NCBI RefSeq assembly: GCF_001591465.1
Contig: NZ_BCUY01000004.1
Location: 1 to 64,000, forward strand
Direction: 5' to 3'
DNA: 64,000 bases
Source: Cytobacillus firmus NBRC 15306
Lineage (GTDB): Bacteria; Bacillota; Bacilli; Bacillales; Cytobacillaceae
The translations under genes and the position numbers were made by a program. Below are positions 1 to 8,318 of the stretch, piece by piece; the stretch's first letter is position 1, and the number at the start of each line of letters is the position of its first letter. The notes beneath the pieces were generated by a model that saw only the letters and a program-made list of their open reading frames with translations, was not told the origin of the DNA and did no database searches.

Positions 1-16
1 TGACTGCCCGTCGCAC

Positions 17-40
17 AAAAAACCGCCAAAAACGGCGGCT
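17..40 (-). terminator. Rho-independent terminator after phoH
   Basis: On the minus strand a CCGCC/GGCGG stem with a short loop is followed by a run of six T, directly after the phoH stop codon. It probably ends the yqfC-yqfD-phoH transcript, unless readthrough reaches genes beyond the window edge. Confidence 0.75.
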
Positions 41-47
41 TATAGCT

Positions 48-1013
48 TCATTGGTTATCTTCTTTTTGGTATGCCTGAATAATCCTGGCCACAAGCGGGT
101 GCCGCACAACATCACTTTGTTCTAAATGAACGAATGATAGTCCGCTTACACCCTTGAGTATGTCTTCTGCTGCAATCAGGCCAGATTTTACACCCTTTGG
201 AAGGTCAACCTGTGTTCTGTCTCCGGTAATAATCATTTTTGAACCAAAGCCCAGCCTGGTTAGAAACATCTTCATTTGAGCCTGAGTTGTATTTTGTGCT
301 TCATCCAGAATCACAAAGGCATCATCTAATGTTCTTCCGCGCATATAAGCCAGCGGTGCAATTTCAATCGTGCCTCTTTCAATCATTCTTTGTGTATGCT
401 CTGCACCTAATATATCATGCAAAGCATCATACAAAGGCCTTAAGTAAGGATCGACTTTTTCCTTCAGATCCCCCGGCAGAAAGCCCAGGCTTTCGCCTGC
501 TTCGACTGCAGGGCGGGTAAGAATGATTCTTTTCACATTCCCATTTTTCAAGGCATTGACAGCCATGACAACTGCCAAATACGTTTTTCCTGTTCCTGCT
601 GGCCCTATGCCAAAAACCAGGTCATTTTGGCGGATTGCATGAATGTATTGACGCTGTCCTAATGTCTTAACACGAATAGACTTTCCTTTTGCATTTTTTG
701 TGATTTCTTCTTCGTATAAATCACTGAAATACTCTAGTGTTCCCTTGTTTGCCATTTGAAGAGCATACATAACATCTCTCTGGCTTATATTTATTCCTTT
801 CCGGATTACATAAAGCAGTTTATCCAGAACCTTTCCAGCCAGTTCCACTTTGTCCATTTCCCCAGACACATAAACGGATTCTCCCCTGGTTACAATGGAA
901 ACATTCAGTTCTTGCTCAATAATTTTTAGGTTTGCATCTGAATTGCCTAATAATGCAATGGCTTCATTAGGATCTTCAAGCTGCAGGTTCATTGTTTTCA
1001 AGTCTTCTGTCAT
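48..1013 (-). CDS. phoH: PhoH family ATPase
   Basis: PhoH-like cytoplasmic P-loop ATPase of 321 aa, the usual length for the Bacillus protein. An N-terminal KH-like segment (about residues 10-65) precedes the ATPase core, with Walker A GPAGTGKT at 137-144 and Walker B ILDEAQ at 235-240. In this family the KH/ATPase pairing points to RNA-linked activity, but the exact substrate is not established. The ATG overlaps the yqfD stop by four bases and has AAGGAG upstream, so the two genes are translationally coupled. A terminator follows. Family assignment is firm; the biochemical role is inference. Confidence 0.93.
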   Translation of the reverse strand: MTEDLKTMNLQLEDPNEAIALLGNSDANLKIIEQELNVSIVTRGESVYVSGEMDKVELAGKVLDKLLYVIRKGINISQRDVMYALQMANKGTLEYFSDLYEEEITKNAKGKSIRVKTLGQRQYIHAIRQNDLVFGIGPAGTGKTYLAVVMAVNALKNGNVKRIILTRPAVEAGESLGFLPGDLKEKVDPYLRPLYDALHDILGAEHTQRMIERGTIEIAPLAYMRGRTLDDAFVILDEAQNTTQAQMKMFLTRLGFGSKMIITGDRTQVDLPKGVKSGLIAAEDILKGVSGLSFVHLEQSDVVRHPLVARIIQAYQKEDNQ

Positions 1014-2203
1014 TCCGAATCTCCTTGAATAATTGGTTGTCCTTCTGCAATATTCTCAATAATTTGGAAATGTATTGCTATAGTTACTTTACCATTGTCA
1101 ATTGATTGGTGCAAAACTTTTTCTCCCTTAACTTTAGCATTTTCATCTAAGCTGCTTTTTATTTTTTTTCTTGCCAAATCTTTCGCAGCTTCAAAAGCTT
1201 CTTTATTGGAATATATTCTGGTGACCTGTTCTCTTTCACGGAAGGTCTTATTTACGTATGAAACAGGCAGTTTCCATTTCAGAAACTTTACTGCTTTCTC
1301 ATTTTCCTCTAATTCATATTCTTCAAACTCCGGTTTCCCAAATCCCCAAATGGGAATCTCAAGATTTCCGATTGTGATGGCATGCTTTACTTTTTCATTG
1401 CCGCTAAAGACTTTGAATGTGCTCTTAAGCGGAAGAATGACTTCAGATTTATACCAGGTCTCCCCGAAAACCTCCCCTTTTGAAGGAACAGTCTCCGTTT
1501 GGCCCTCTTTCCCGATTATCCCGGAGACTAAAAGCTGTCCTGGCTGAACATGATCATGAATATCGACGACAGGACGTCCTTCTTCAACAAACATTTCTAC
1601 AATGACAGCTTTCTTTTTGGCTACCAGATGACGCGGACTTAAATACTCGGGCTTCTCAGGTTCATTTTTCTCAACTACCTGCAGGTGGTAGGTTGTCCCT
1701 TTTAACTCCACGCCAACCCAGGTTATTGCCTCAATATTGTTGGATAGCGTCCGCTGAATAGACTCCACGTTATCTGCAAAAAACTGCAGCTTTCCTTTTT
1801 TAACCCCCATCTTGTCCAATTCTTTGATGATCTGATATTCAGTTGCAGGATTTGCCCCCTTAATTTCTATGCCCCAAACCATATTGGATAAAAGGAGAAT
1901 GACAGCAAAAAAAGCGAGGGCACCAGCTGCAAATCCGCTGTTTTTCAGCAGCCTTTTCATAAGGAACGGTGCTCCTGCCCGCTGCAGGAACTCGATTCTG
2001 CAATCGCTGTTCCTGGCGTGGCTCCTTATTTTTTTTGCATCTTCCACTTTCATTTTGAAGGTGACAGATTGCGTTCCATGGTTCTTTACATTCCAGATAT
2101 TGATTCCGCTCCGGGTAAGCGCATTAATAAATCTTTCTATTCCTTTCCCGCTTGCTTTAACTGTGACAAGGCCCCTGTAAAATTCAATCCACTGGTTCTT
2201 CAT
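1010..2203 (-). CDS. yqfD: Sporulation protein YqfD
   Basis: 397-aa YqfD family protein. A cytoplasmic N-terminal part of about 90 residues is followed by one clear membrane segment at about 91-110 and a long, presumably extracytoplasmic C-terminal region. In B. subtilis yqfC and yqfD form a mother-cell sporulation operon, and loss of the pair affects spore formation. The ATG lies behind GGGGAAGG, right after yqfC. The same order yqfC-yqfD-phoH is present here. No catalytic motif is visible, and the molecular function is unknown. Confidence 0.92.
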   Translation of the reverse strand: MKNQWIEFYRGLVTVKASGKGIERFINALTRSGINIWNVKNHGTQSVTFKMKVEDAKKIRSHARNSDCRIEFLQRAGAPFLMKRLLKNSGFAAGALAFFAVILLLSNMVWGIEIKGANPATEYQIIKELDKMGVKKGKLQFFADNVESIQRTLSNNIEAITWVGVELKGTTYHLQVVEKNEPEKPEYLSPRHLVAKKKAVIVEMFVEEGRPVVDIHDHVQPGQLLVSGIIGKEGQTETVPSKGEVFGETWYKSEVILPLKSTFKVFSGNEKVKHAITIGNLEIPIWGFGKPEFEEYELEENEKAVKFLKWKLPVSYVNKTFREREQVTRIYSNKEAFEAAKDLARKKIKSSLDENAKVKGEKVLHQSIDNGKVTIAIHFQIIENIAEGQPIIQGDSE

Positions 2204-2221
2204 TTCCTTCCCCCTGAATTC

Positions 2222-2512
2222 TTAATCAGTGTCTGTAATATAAGTTACTGAATCAATTTTTCCCTCGAGCAGTATTTCTTCCGGCAGTATCGTTTTTATG
2301 ACGAAGGCTTTCCCTCTTATTAAAAGCTGTCCCTGCTTCAAAAGAAGTCTTAATTCCTTATCTGAAAAAGCCAGTAATCCCCTGTGGTTTTCTATATAGA
2401 TATGGATTTGCCCGATCATTGTAATGCGGGGCAGATCCATCATGACATCTTGAGGAAGCTCCATATTTTTAGTCATCCAGCCGCGGACGAATTGTCCCCA
2501 CGTTTTTGCCAT
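2222..2512 (-). CDS. yqfC: Sporulation protein YqfC
   Basis: 96-aa small protein of the YqfC family, recognisable from the central segment DVMMDLPRITMIGQIHIYIE. I chose the ATG at 2512 (MAKTW...) rather than the upstream in-frame ATG at 2533. GGGGG lies nine bases before 2512, whereas the upstream ATG has no Shine-Dalgarno and sits inside a hairpin. The gene is first of the yqfC-yqfD-phoH group. Its SD lies in the 3' arm of a terminator-like hairpin, which suggests special control (see findings). It is mother-cell expressed in B. subtilis; biochemical role unknown. Confidence 0.9.
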   Translation of the reverse strand: MAKTWGQFVRGWMTKNMELPQDVMMDLPRITMIGQIHIYIENHRGLLAFSDKELRLLLKQGQLLIRGKAFVIKTILPEEILLEGKIDSVTYITDTD

Positions 2513-2562
2513 AAAAAAAGAACCCCCTTTCATCTCATATTTATGAAATGAACGAAGGTTCT
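2513..2562 (-). terminator. Long hairpin with T-tract overlapping the yqfC SD
   Basis: On the minus strand AGAACC (2557-2562) pairs with GGTTCT (2519-2524), and an inner nine-pair stem TCATTTCAT/ATGAGATGA closes on a four-base loop. Seven T follow, then the yqfC ATG. It looks like an intrinsic terminator for the upstream coiled-coil gene, and the yqfC SD forms part of its 3' arm. Confidence 0.7.
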
Positions 2563-2574
2563 AGCACTTATTTT

Positions 2575-3054
2575 TTACCGCTGTCTGTTGAGAGACCTGT
2601 GAGGATTTTTTGATCTTGGAGGTCCAAGAATTTCGGACCAGATAATCCCGTCAACAAGCGACTGTTTCTGCGGCTCAAACTTTCCGGATCCTGAGGCTTC
2701 CACCGGGTATCCTGTTTTTGAATTGGCTGCTGTTCTCGATATTGCGCTTGCTTTTCTTTCAGCAGCTCTCTGCTGACTCTGGAGAGCCTTCATGCTTTGT
2801 TCTGCCTGCTGTTTACGCTGTCTGTAATCTTCCTCTATTCTTCTGGATTTCTCGGTCAGCTTCCTTTTTTCCTCTTTCAGCACTTCGGCCAAAGCAGGAT
2901 CTGCAGAAGTTCTTTCCGCCTGTGCCCGGTTCTCTTGCTGTACTGATCGGGGAGCCTTTTTAACGGGCTTCTCCTCCTTCTTTTTTTTGAAAAAGGAGGA
3001 AATGAAAGCTATGACAGCAATTAGAATAAAAGGATTCTCCAATAAAAATTCCAA
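2575..3054 (-). CDS. Membrane-anchored coiled-coil protein next to floA
   Basis: 159 aa. One membrane segment at about residues 7-22 is followed by KKKK, a charged and probably coiled-coil stretch at about 55-105, a low-complexity linker and a compact C-terminal motif with EILGPPRS (about 141-148). The start is TTG at 3054, eight bases behind GGGAGG. The slot between floA and yqfC is held by yqfB in B. subtilis, but I cannot confirm homology. The position right behind nfeD-floA suggests a role at the membrane with flotillin; this is inference. The gene itself is well supported by its SD and frame. Confidence 0.75.
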   Translation of the reverse strand: MEFLLENPFILIAVIAFISSFFKKKKEEKPVKKAPRSVQQENRAQAERTSADPALAEVLKEEKRKLTEKSRRIEEDYRQRKQQAEQSMKALQSQQRAAERKASAISRTAANSKTGYPVEASGSGKFEPQKQSLVDGIIWSEILGPPRSKNPHRSLNRQR

Positions 3055-3088
3055 GAGAGTTTCCTCCCTTCTCCCTTTATGGGATCAT

Positions 3089-4087
3089 TTAGTCATTTTT
3101 CCGGCCATTTTTGCCGTCGTCACTCATATTGCCAATTGAATCCCTCATTTCGGTATCAGCCGAGATGTTCTGGATATTCATATAGTCCATTACCCCGATA
3201 TTTCCGGAACGCAGCGCTTCTGACATGGCAAGCGGCACCTGTGCCTCTGCTTCCACAACCTTCGCTCTCATTTCTTCAACACGGGCTTTCATTTCCTGTT
3301 CCTGAGCAACAGCCATAGCACGTCTTTCTTCGGCTTTAGCCTGGGCAATCTTCTTGTCTGCTTCAGCCTGTTCAGTCTGAAGTTCTGCACCAATATTTTT
3401 GCCGATATCCACATCTGCAATATCAATCGAGAGGATTTCAAAAGCAGTTCCTGCATCCAGACCTTTTGAAAGAACAGTCTGAGAAATCATATCCGGATTC
3501 TCCAACACTTTCTTGTGATTATCCGAGGAACCAATTGTAGAAACGATCCCTTCACCTACCCGCGCAACGATTGTTTCCTCACCTGCACCTCCCACAAGGC
3601 GGTCAATATTGGCTCTTACAGTGATTCTCGCTTTTGCCTTAACTTCAATCCCATCCATTGCCACACCTGCAATAAATGGTGTTTCAATTACTTTAGGATT
3701 AACACTCATCTGAACTGCTTCCAGCACGTCACGGCCAGCCAGGTCAATGGCTGCACTTCGTTCAAAGCTTAAATCAATATTTGCACGATGTGCTGCAATT
3801 AGGGCGTTTACCACCCTGTCTACATTACCTCCAGCCAAATAATGGCTCTCCAGCTGGTTTGTAGAGACATTTATCCCTGCTTTATGTGCCTTAATTAGTG
3901 GGTTAATAACACGGCTAGGTATAACCCGGCGAAGCCTCATTCCAATTAATGTAAAGATACTGACTTTGACACCCGCTGCCAATGCTGATATCCACAGCAT
4001 AACCGGTACAAAGGTGAATAATATCCCCAGCAATATAACACCGAGTACAACGGCAACCAATATTGCTACTGTTCCTGCTTCTAACAT
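3089..4087 (-). CDS. floA: Flotillin-like protein FloA
   Basis: 332-aa flotillin-like protein (YqfA). A hydrophobic N-terminal region (about residues 5-50) inserts in the membrane, an SPFH-type domain follows, then a long Glu/Ala-rich helical region (about 230-300) that drives oligomerisation. In Bacillus FloA organises fluid membrane microdomains and affects signalling and protease complexes. The start ATG has AGGAGGT at good distance. It lies 20 bases after the NfeD gene, the partner normally co-encoded with flotillins. Length and context match B. subtilis FloA. Confidence 0.95.
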   Translation of the reverse strand: MLEAGTVAILVAVVLGVILLGILFTFVPVMLWISALAAGVKVSIFTLIGMRLRRVIPSRVINPLIKAHKAGINVSTNQLESHYLAGGNVDRVVNALIAAHRANIDLSFERSAAIDLAGRDVLEAVQMSVNPKVIETPFIAGVAMDGIEVKAKARITVRANIDRLVGGAGEETIVARVGEGIVSTIGSSDNHKKVLENPDMISQTVLSKGLDAGTAFEILSIDIADVDIGKNIGAELQTEQAEADKKIAQAKAEERRAMAVAQEQEMKARVEEMRAKVVEAEAQVPLAMSEALRSGNIGVMDYMNIQNISADTEMRDSIGNMSDDGKNGRKND

Positions 4088-4107
4088 AATCTTACCTCCT
4101 GATGATT

Positions 4108-5439
4108 TTATTTATCTAAATCAAGCTTAGATATTTCTCTGACAACAATACGTGAACCTTCCGCTTTAACTACTTTTACTTTTGCCCCTTTAAGGATAAA
4201 GGCTCCCTCACTGACAACATCAATTCTCTCATCGCCTATAACTACAGTACCTGAAGGTCTTAGAGCAGTAAGAGCATAACCCTCAAGGCCAATCAGTTCA
4301 AGCCTGCTCTTATTTGAGATATAACCTTTTTCAGTATTTGTGCTATCGGTTAAAATAATTTTTTTAAAGAATTTCATCTTTTTACCAAACACCTTTATCA
4401 TTAATATAGATGCCAATATTGAAACTCCCATAGCAATTAAAATAGACATTCCCATATGGGCCATATTATCCGAAGCCAGGAACAGACTCCCCAGTATTGC
4501 TGCTATACCGGCTATTCCCGCAATTCCTCCAGGAAGGAAAAACTCAGCTATTATTAAGCCAATCCCTATTACAAACAGAATTAAGGTCTCATATCCTGCC
4601 AGCCCGGCGACCATATGGCCATAAAAGAACAGAAGCAGGGACGACAACCCCATTAATCCAGGGATGCCGAACCCTGGTGAATACAGCTCCAGAACCAGCC
4701 CGAGGCTTCCAATGGATAATAGAATTGGTATAACGACAGGGTGCGTAATAAAACGGGCAATCTTTTCTGCAAAGCTTTCATCAATTGTCTGTATATTAGC
4801 TTCATTAAATCCGAGCACTTTCAGTAGCTCCGCCCTTGAATCTACCGTACCTTCCGAATAGCCAACCTGCTCAGCCTGTTCAGCTGTGAGGGTAAGCAGC
4901 TTTCCTTTCGGTGCCCCCAATTCAGGCAGATCCACCGATTCATCCGCCATAGCAAGGGCATAAACAGGATCTCTGTCCGTTTGTGAGGCCGCACTCTGCA
5001 TTGCCGCAAACCAGTATGATTCTGCTTTCTTGCCAGCTGTATTTCCCTGCTGGTCAATGATTGCGGCTGAACCCATCGTTGAACCCGGCACCATGTAGAT
5101 TTCATCCGTATTCAAAGCTATATAGGCACCTGCAGATAAGGCATGCTTATTGACAAAAGATATAGTTTTTACATTTGTTGAGGTTAACAGCTTTCCAATT
5201 TGCCCGGCTGCATCCACTGCCCCTCCGGGTGTATTTATTTCAAATATTATCGCTGATGCATTTTCTTCTTCAGCTGTTTGCACCGCTCTATTTAAAAATG
5301 CATATAGCCCTTTCTCCACCGTTTCTTCGATAGGAACAATCAGCACTTTTTCATTATCGGCTTTTCCTTGAAAAGGGCTTCCCAGCAGCAGCAGAGCAAA
5401 AAACAATGCAAAGGCGGTTATTGCTCTTCTGGCAATCAA
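4108..5439 (-). CDS. NfeD family membrane serine protease-like protein
   Basis: 443 aa when started at the TTG at 5439, which has AAAGGGGGG seven to eight bases upstream and gives a signal-like N terminus; the longer ATG at 5496 lacks an SD. A ClpP-like protease domain with LSAGAY (candidate catalytic Ser near residue 102) is followed by several membrane helices (about 215-345) and a C-terminal OB-like NfeD domain. It corresponds to B. subtilis YqeZ (long NfeD class). It is co-transcribed with floA; NfeD proteins are thought to act with SPFH proteins in membrane protein quality control. Proteolytic activity here is not shown. Confidence 0.9.
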   Translation of the reverse strand: MIARRAITAFALFFALLLLGSPFQGKADNEKVLIVPIEETVEKGLYAFLNRAVQTAEEENASAIIFEINTPGGAVDAAGQIGKLLTSTNVKTISFVNKHALSAGAYIALNTDEIYMVPGSTMGSAAIIDQQGNTAGKKAESYWFAAMQSAASQTDRDPVYALAMADESVDLPELGAPKGKLLTLTAEQAEQVGYSEGTVDSRAELLKVLGFNEANIQTIDESFAEKIARFITHPVVIPILLSIGSLGLVLELYSPGFGIPGLMGLSSLLLFFYGHMVAGLAGYETLILFVIGIGLIIAEFFLPGGIAGIAGIAAILGSLFLASDNMAHMGMSILIAMGVSILASILMIKVFGKKMKFFKKIILTDSTNTEKGYISNKSRLELIGLEGYALTALRPSGTVVIGDERIDVVSEGAFILKGAKVKVVKAEGSRIVVREISKLDLDK

Positions 5440-5608
5440 ATCCTTCCCCCCTTTATCCGCAAAAATGATTTCTATATGTATGTACGATTGAATCATTAAA
5501 AAGTTTCATTTTTATTTATACAGAAATCTGCTACAGCTTTAGTATAACCTAGAAACAAGAGTAATTCATTTTCATTCAACCCGGCCTTTTGCTGTTACGA
5601 AAGAAAGT

Positions 5609-5643
5609 AAAAAAGACCGTCAGCCATTGGCTTTCGGTCTTTT
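5609..5643 (-). terminator. Terminator after yqeY
   Basis: An AAGACCG/CGGTCTT stem is flanked by A and T runs just beyond the yqeY stop; on the minus strand it is followed by T6. It should end the rpsU-yqeY transcript and separate it from nfeD-floA. Confidence 0.8.
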
Positions 5644-5654
5644 AATGCATAGTT

Positions 5655-6098
5655 TTATGAAAGGTGTTGTTGTACAAGTTTATTTATAAGTGAACCATCT
5701 GCTTTGCCTTTTACCTTAGGCATGATAGCAGCCATCACTTTTCCCATATCAGCTTTTGAAGAAGCACCTGTTTCTGCAATTGTTTCTGCAACAATTTTTG
5801 AAACTTCATCTTCAGAGAGCTGTTTTGGCATATATAATTCGACATACTGAAGTTCAGTACGAATTTTTTCAACAAGATCTTCACGACCTGCTTTTTCAAA
5901 TTCATGGAGGGAATCCTTGCGTTGTTTAACTTCGCGAGAAAGGACAGTTAGCTCCTGTTCTTCGTTAAGATCTTCACCAAGCTTGATTGCTTCGTTTTGA
6001 AGCGAAGCTTTAATCATACGAATAACAGTAAGCTTTTCTTTTTCTTTATTCCTCATCGCTTGTTTCATATCTTCATTTAAACGCTCGAGAAGACTCAT
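5655..6098 (-). CDS. yqeY: GatB/YqeY domain protein
   Basis: 147-aa cytoplasmic protein related to the C-terminal tRNA-binding domain of GatB. It begins MSLLERLN at the ATG at 6098, with GAGGGTG six bases upstream; the ATG at 6107 would be only two bases from that SD. The family is mostly helical, and a link to tRNA-dependent amidation has been proposed but not proven. It lies 15 bases after rpsU and is very probably co-transcribed with it, as in other Bacillaceae. Confidence 0.93.
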   Translation of the reverse strand: MSLLERLNEDMKQAMRNKEKEKLTVIRMIKASLQNEAIKLGEDLNEEQELTVLSREVKQRKDSLHEFEKAGREDLVEKIRTELQYVELYMPKQLSEDEVSKIVAETIAETGASSKADMGKVMAAIMPKVKGKADGSLINKLVQQHLS

Positions 6099-6113
6099 TA
6101 CATACACCCTCTC

Positions 6114-6287
6114 TTACCACTTACGCTTTCTAGCAGCCTCAGACTTTTTCTTACGTTTAATACTAGGTTTTTCGTAGAATTCGCGCTTTCTTGCTTCCTG
6201 CAAAGTACCAGTTTTTGATACTGAACGTTTGAAGCGACGAAGAGCATCTTCAAGCGATTCGTTTTTACGAACGACGGTTTTAGACAT
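6114..6287 (-). CDS. rpsU: 30S ribosomal protein S21
   Basis: 57 aa, the standard length for S21: basic, starting [19 protein letters not shown] and ending in a Lys/Arg-rich tail. It binds the 30S platform near the anti-Shine-Dalgarno region and promotes initiation. The internal ATG at 6287 is preceded by GGAGGGA; the longer ORF start has no SD. A near-consensus sigma-A promoter lies about 70 bases upstream. In B. subtilis rpsU and yqeY are linked in the same way. Confidence 0.97.
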   Translation of the reverse strand: MSKTVVRKNESLEDALRRFKRSVSKTGTLQEARKREFYEKPSIKRKKKSEAARKRKW

Positions 6288-6354
6288 TCTCTTTCCCTCC
6301 CTCCGAGCACAACACACTTACATCAACAACATGGTTTATTCCATGTACCTTGCA

Positions 6355-6383
6355 ATTATAATATAACAGCTTATCAAGGTCAA
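6355..6383 (-). promoter_or_regulatory. Sigma-A promoter for rpsU-yqeY
   Basis: On the minus strand TTGACC (6378-6383) and TATAAT (6355-6360) are separated by exactly 17 bases. A small ACATGG/CCATGT hairpin lies in the expected 5' leader. Strong match for vegetative transcription of a ribosomal protein gene. Confidence 0.8.
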
Positions 6384-6526
6384 CAGTAATTAGCCTGCTG
6401 CGGGATTGATTTTTATTAGATTGTGTTTATTTTGTACCCCATTCCTGACAAGCTAAACAATTTTTCACACATAAGCATGTCCAGGCAGAGTGTCCCATAG
6501 TATCTAATGTAGGGGGTGAATACTGC

Positions 6527-7447
6527 TTGGTCCAGCTTTTATTATTTTTTCTGCTAATCGGGTTATTTATTTATGGTATGACACTCTTAAGATCGGGTCT
6601 GTTTAATTTATCTGCCGGTTCATTAAAGAATTGGCTGGCAGTGATGACAAATTCACCTTGGAAAGGCACTGTTATTGGCACAATCGTCACAGCTGTCCTG
6701 CAGAGCAGTTCAGCGGTAATGATCATAACAATTGGAATGGTTTCTGCACGGATGCTGACTTTTCCCCAGACGATTGGCATCATATTAGGGACCAACATAG
6801 GAACAACATTTACGACAGAATTAATCACTTTTAATATAGAATCGTATATTATTCCGCTTGCTGCTGCCGGAAGCATCCTGGCTGTTCTGAAGAATAAGAG
6901 CTTGCGAAGCTACGGTCTGGCCTTACTTGGTTTATCAGCAGTTTTTGCAGCTATGCGGGGGTTTGAATATCTCGCTGGTTCTGTTAAAGATAATGATATG
7001 GTCAATCACTGGCTGCTTACTTTGGACGGGAATTATATGTTCGCTGCGGCTGCCGGCATTGTACTTACGGCGATCATCCAATCAAGCACAGCAACAACTG
7101 GCATTATCATGGGCTTTTTAACTGCTGGCGCTATGGATTTGGATACCGGCATTGCCATAATGCTTGGATCTAATATAGGTACATGCGCAGACGCATATTT
7201 AGCATCCATAGGTTCAGGAAAAGAAGCAAAACTGACTGCCTTTGCCCATATATGGCTGAACTGTTTGGGTGTAGCGGCCTTTTATCCTTTTATTCATGCC
7301 CTTGCTGTTTTCGGAGAGAGTGCAGCCAGTTCTCCAGATGTGCAGCTTGCACATATCAGTGTTTTATTTAATGTAATATCTACTCTGCTTGTTCTTCCAT
7401 TTGCAAATCAGTTTGGAAGATTTGTCATAAAGCTGCACGGCCGATAA
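6527..7447 (+). CDS. Na/Pi cotransporter family membrane protein (YqeW-like)
   Basis: 306-aa polytopic membrane protein with the duplicated Na/Pi-cotransporter signature: QSSSA near residue 65 and QSSTATT near 187, each followed by a GTNIGT or GSNIGT segment. Family members couple sodium to phosphate movement, but substrate and direction for this short bacterial form are not established. The start is TTG at 6527, eight bases after AGGGGGTGA. It is transcribed alone on the plus strand between rpsU and deoC, with a bidirectional terminator after it. Position and length match B. subtilis yqeW. Confidence 0.9.
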   Translation: MVQLLLFFLLIGLFIYGMTLLRSGLFNLSAGSLKNWLAVMTNSPWKGTVIGTIVTAVLQSSSAVMIITIGMVSARMLTFPQTIGIILGTNIGTTFTTELITFNIESYIIPLAAAGSILAVLKNKSLRSYGLALLGLSAVFAAMRGFEYLAGSVKDNDMVNHWLLTLDGNYMFAAAAGIVLTAIIQSSTATTGIIMGFLTAGAMDLDTGIAIMLGSNIGTCADAYLASIGSGKEAKLTAFAHIWLNCLGVAAFYPFIHALAVFGESAASSPDVQLAHISVLFNVISTLLVLPFANQFGRFVIKLHGR

Positions 7448-7478
7448 AAAAAAATGCCGGGAAATCCCGGCATTTTCT
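7446..7478. terminator. Bidirectional terminator
   Basis: A perfect TGCCGGG/CCCGGCA stem with a three-base loop, flanked by A9 and T4, lies between the convergent phosphate-transporter gene and deoC. It can serve both. Confidence 0.85.
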
Positions 7479-8149
7479 TAGTAATCCGAATCGCTTGTTA
7501 AACCGTTGACAATAGCAGCGCCAGAGCTTGCTCCAATTCTCGTTGCACCAGCTTCGATCATTTTCTGTGCATCTTCTGCACTTCTTACTCCGCCCGAAGC
7601 TTTTACGCCAATATCAGGCCCGACAGTTTTTCTCATGAGGGCAATATCTTCAGCAGTTGCGCCGCCTGTTGAGAATCCTGTAGATGTTTTAACAAAGTCA
7701 GCACCAGCTTTTACAGATAGCTCACATGCTCTAACTTTTTCTTCTTCAGTCAGAAGGCAAGTTTCGATAATAACCTTGGTTAATGCTTTTCCTTTTGCAG
7801 CGTCTACAACCGCACGTATGTCCCGTTCAACCAGCTCATTGTCTCCGCCTTTTAAAGCGCCTATGTTGATTACCATATCTACTTCTGTTGCACCGTTTTC
7901 AATAGCATTCTTTGTTTCAAATGCTTTTGTTTCAGGTGTGGAAGCTCCCAGCGGGAAGCCGATTACTGTGCAGACCTTCACTTCGGTACCGTTTAGCAGG
8001 TCGCTTGAGAGTTTAACCCATGTCGGATTAACACAAACAGACGCAAAATTGTATTCTTTAGCTTCTGCACAGATTTTTTCTATTTGGTCTTTTGTTGCAT
8101 CAGCTTTAAGTAATGTATGATCGATCATTTTTGCTACATTATTTGTCAT
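7478..8149 (-). CDS. deoC: Deoxyribose-phosphate aldolase
   Basis: 223 aa, class I aldolase splitting 2-deoxyribose 5-phosphate into glyceraldehyde 3-phosphate and acetaldehyde in deoxynucleoside catabolism. The Schiff-base lysine lies in [11 protein letters not shown] (about 150-160), and the second conserved lysine in GVKASGGV (about 181-188). The ATG has AAAGGAG upstream. Unlike the B. subtilis dra-nupC-pdp operon it stands alone here, next to yqeW. A cre-like site lies about 90 bases upstream, which would fit catabolite repression. Confidence 0.96.
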   Translation of the reverse strand: MTNNVAKMIDHTLLKADATKDQIEKICAEAKEYNFASVCVNPTWVKLSSDLLNGTEVKVCTVIGFPLGASTPETKAFETKNAIENGATEVDMVINIGALKGGDNELVERDIRAVVDAAKGKALTKVIIETCLLTEEEKVRACELSVKAGADFVKTSTGFSTGGATAEDIALMRKTVGPDIGVKASGGVRSAEDAQKMIEAGATRIGASSGAAIVNGLTSDSDY

Positions 8150-8236
8150 TTTAACTACTCCTTTAAAAAAACAGTTGTACGTACCTCTTTCATAATATCA
8201 CTTAGAATAAAAAATATCGAGCACTATTTATATTTT

Positions 8237-8251
8237 TTGTAATCGTTTTCG
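8237..8251 (+). promoter_or_regulatory. Possible cre (CcpA) site upstream of deoC
   Basis: TTGTAATCGTTTTCG matches the degenerate Bacillus cre consensus WTGNAANCGNWNNCW at all but the last base. It lies 88-102 bases before the deoC ATG. Catabolite repression of deoC homologues is known in Bacillus; the site here is inferred from sequence only. Confidence 0.35.
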
Positions 8252-8287
8252 AAAGTAGTTTTCCCAATAGTTATTAATAAATTTATA

Positions 8288-8318
8288 AAAAAAAGAACTA
8301 CCCTAGGGTAATTCCTTT
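8288..8318 (-). terminator. Terminator after mtaB
   Basis: GGAATTACCC/GGGTAGTTC forms a palindromic stem overlapping the mtaB stop, followed on the minus strand by T8. It likely ends the hrcA-dnaK operon transcript. Confidence 0.75.
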
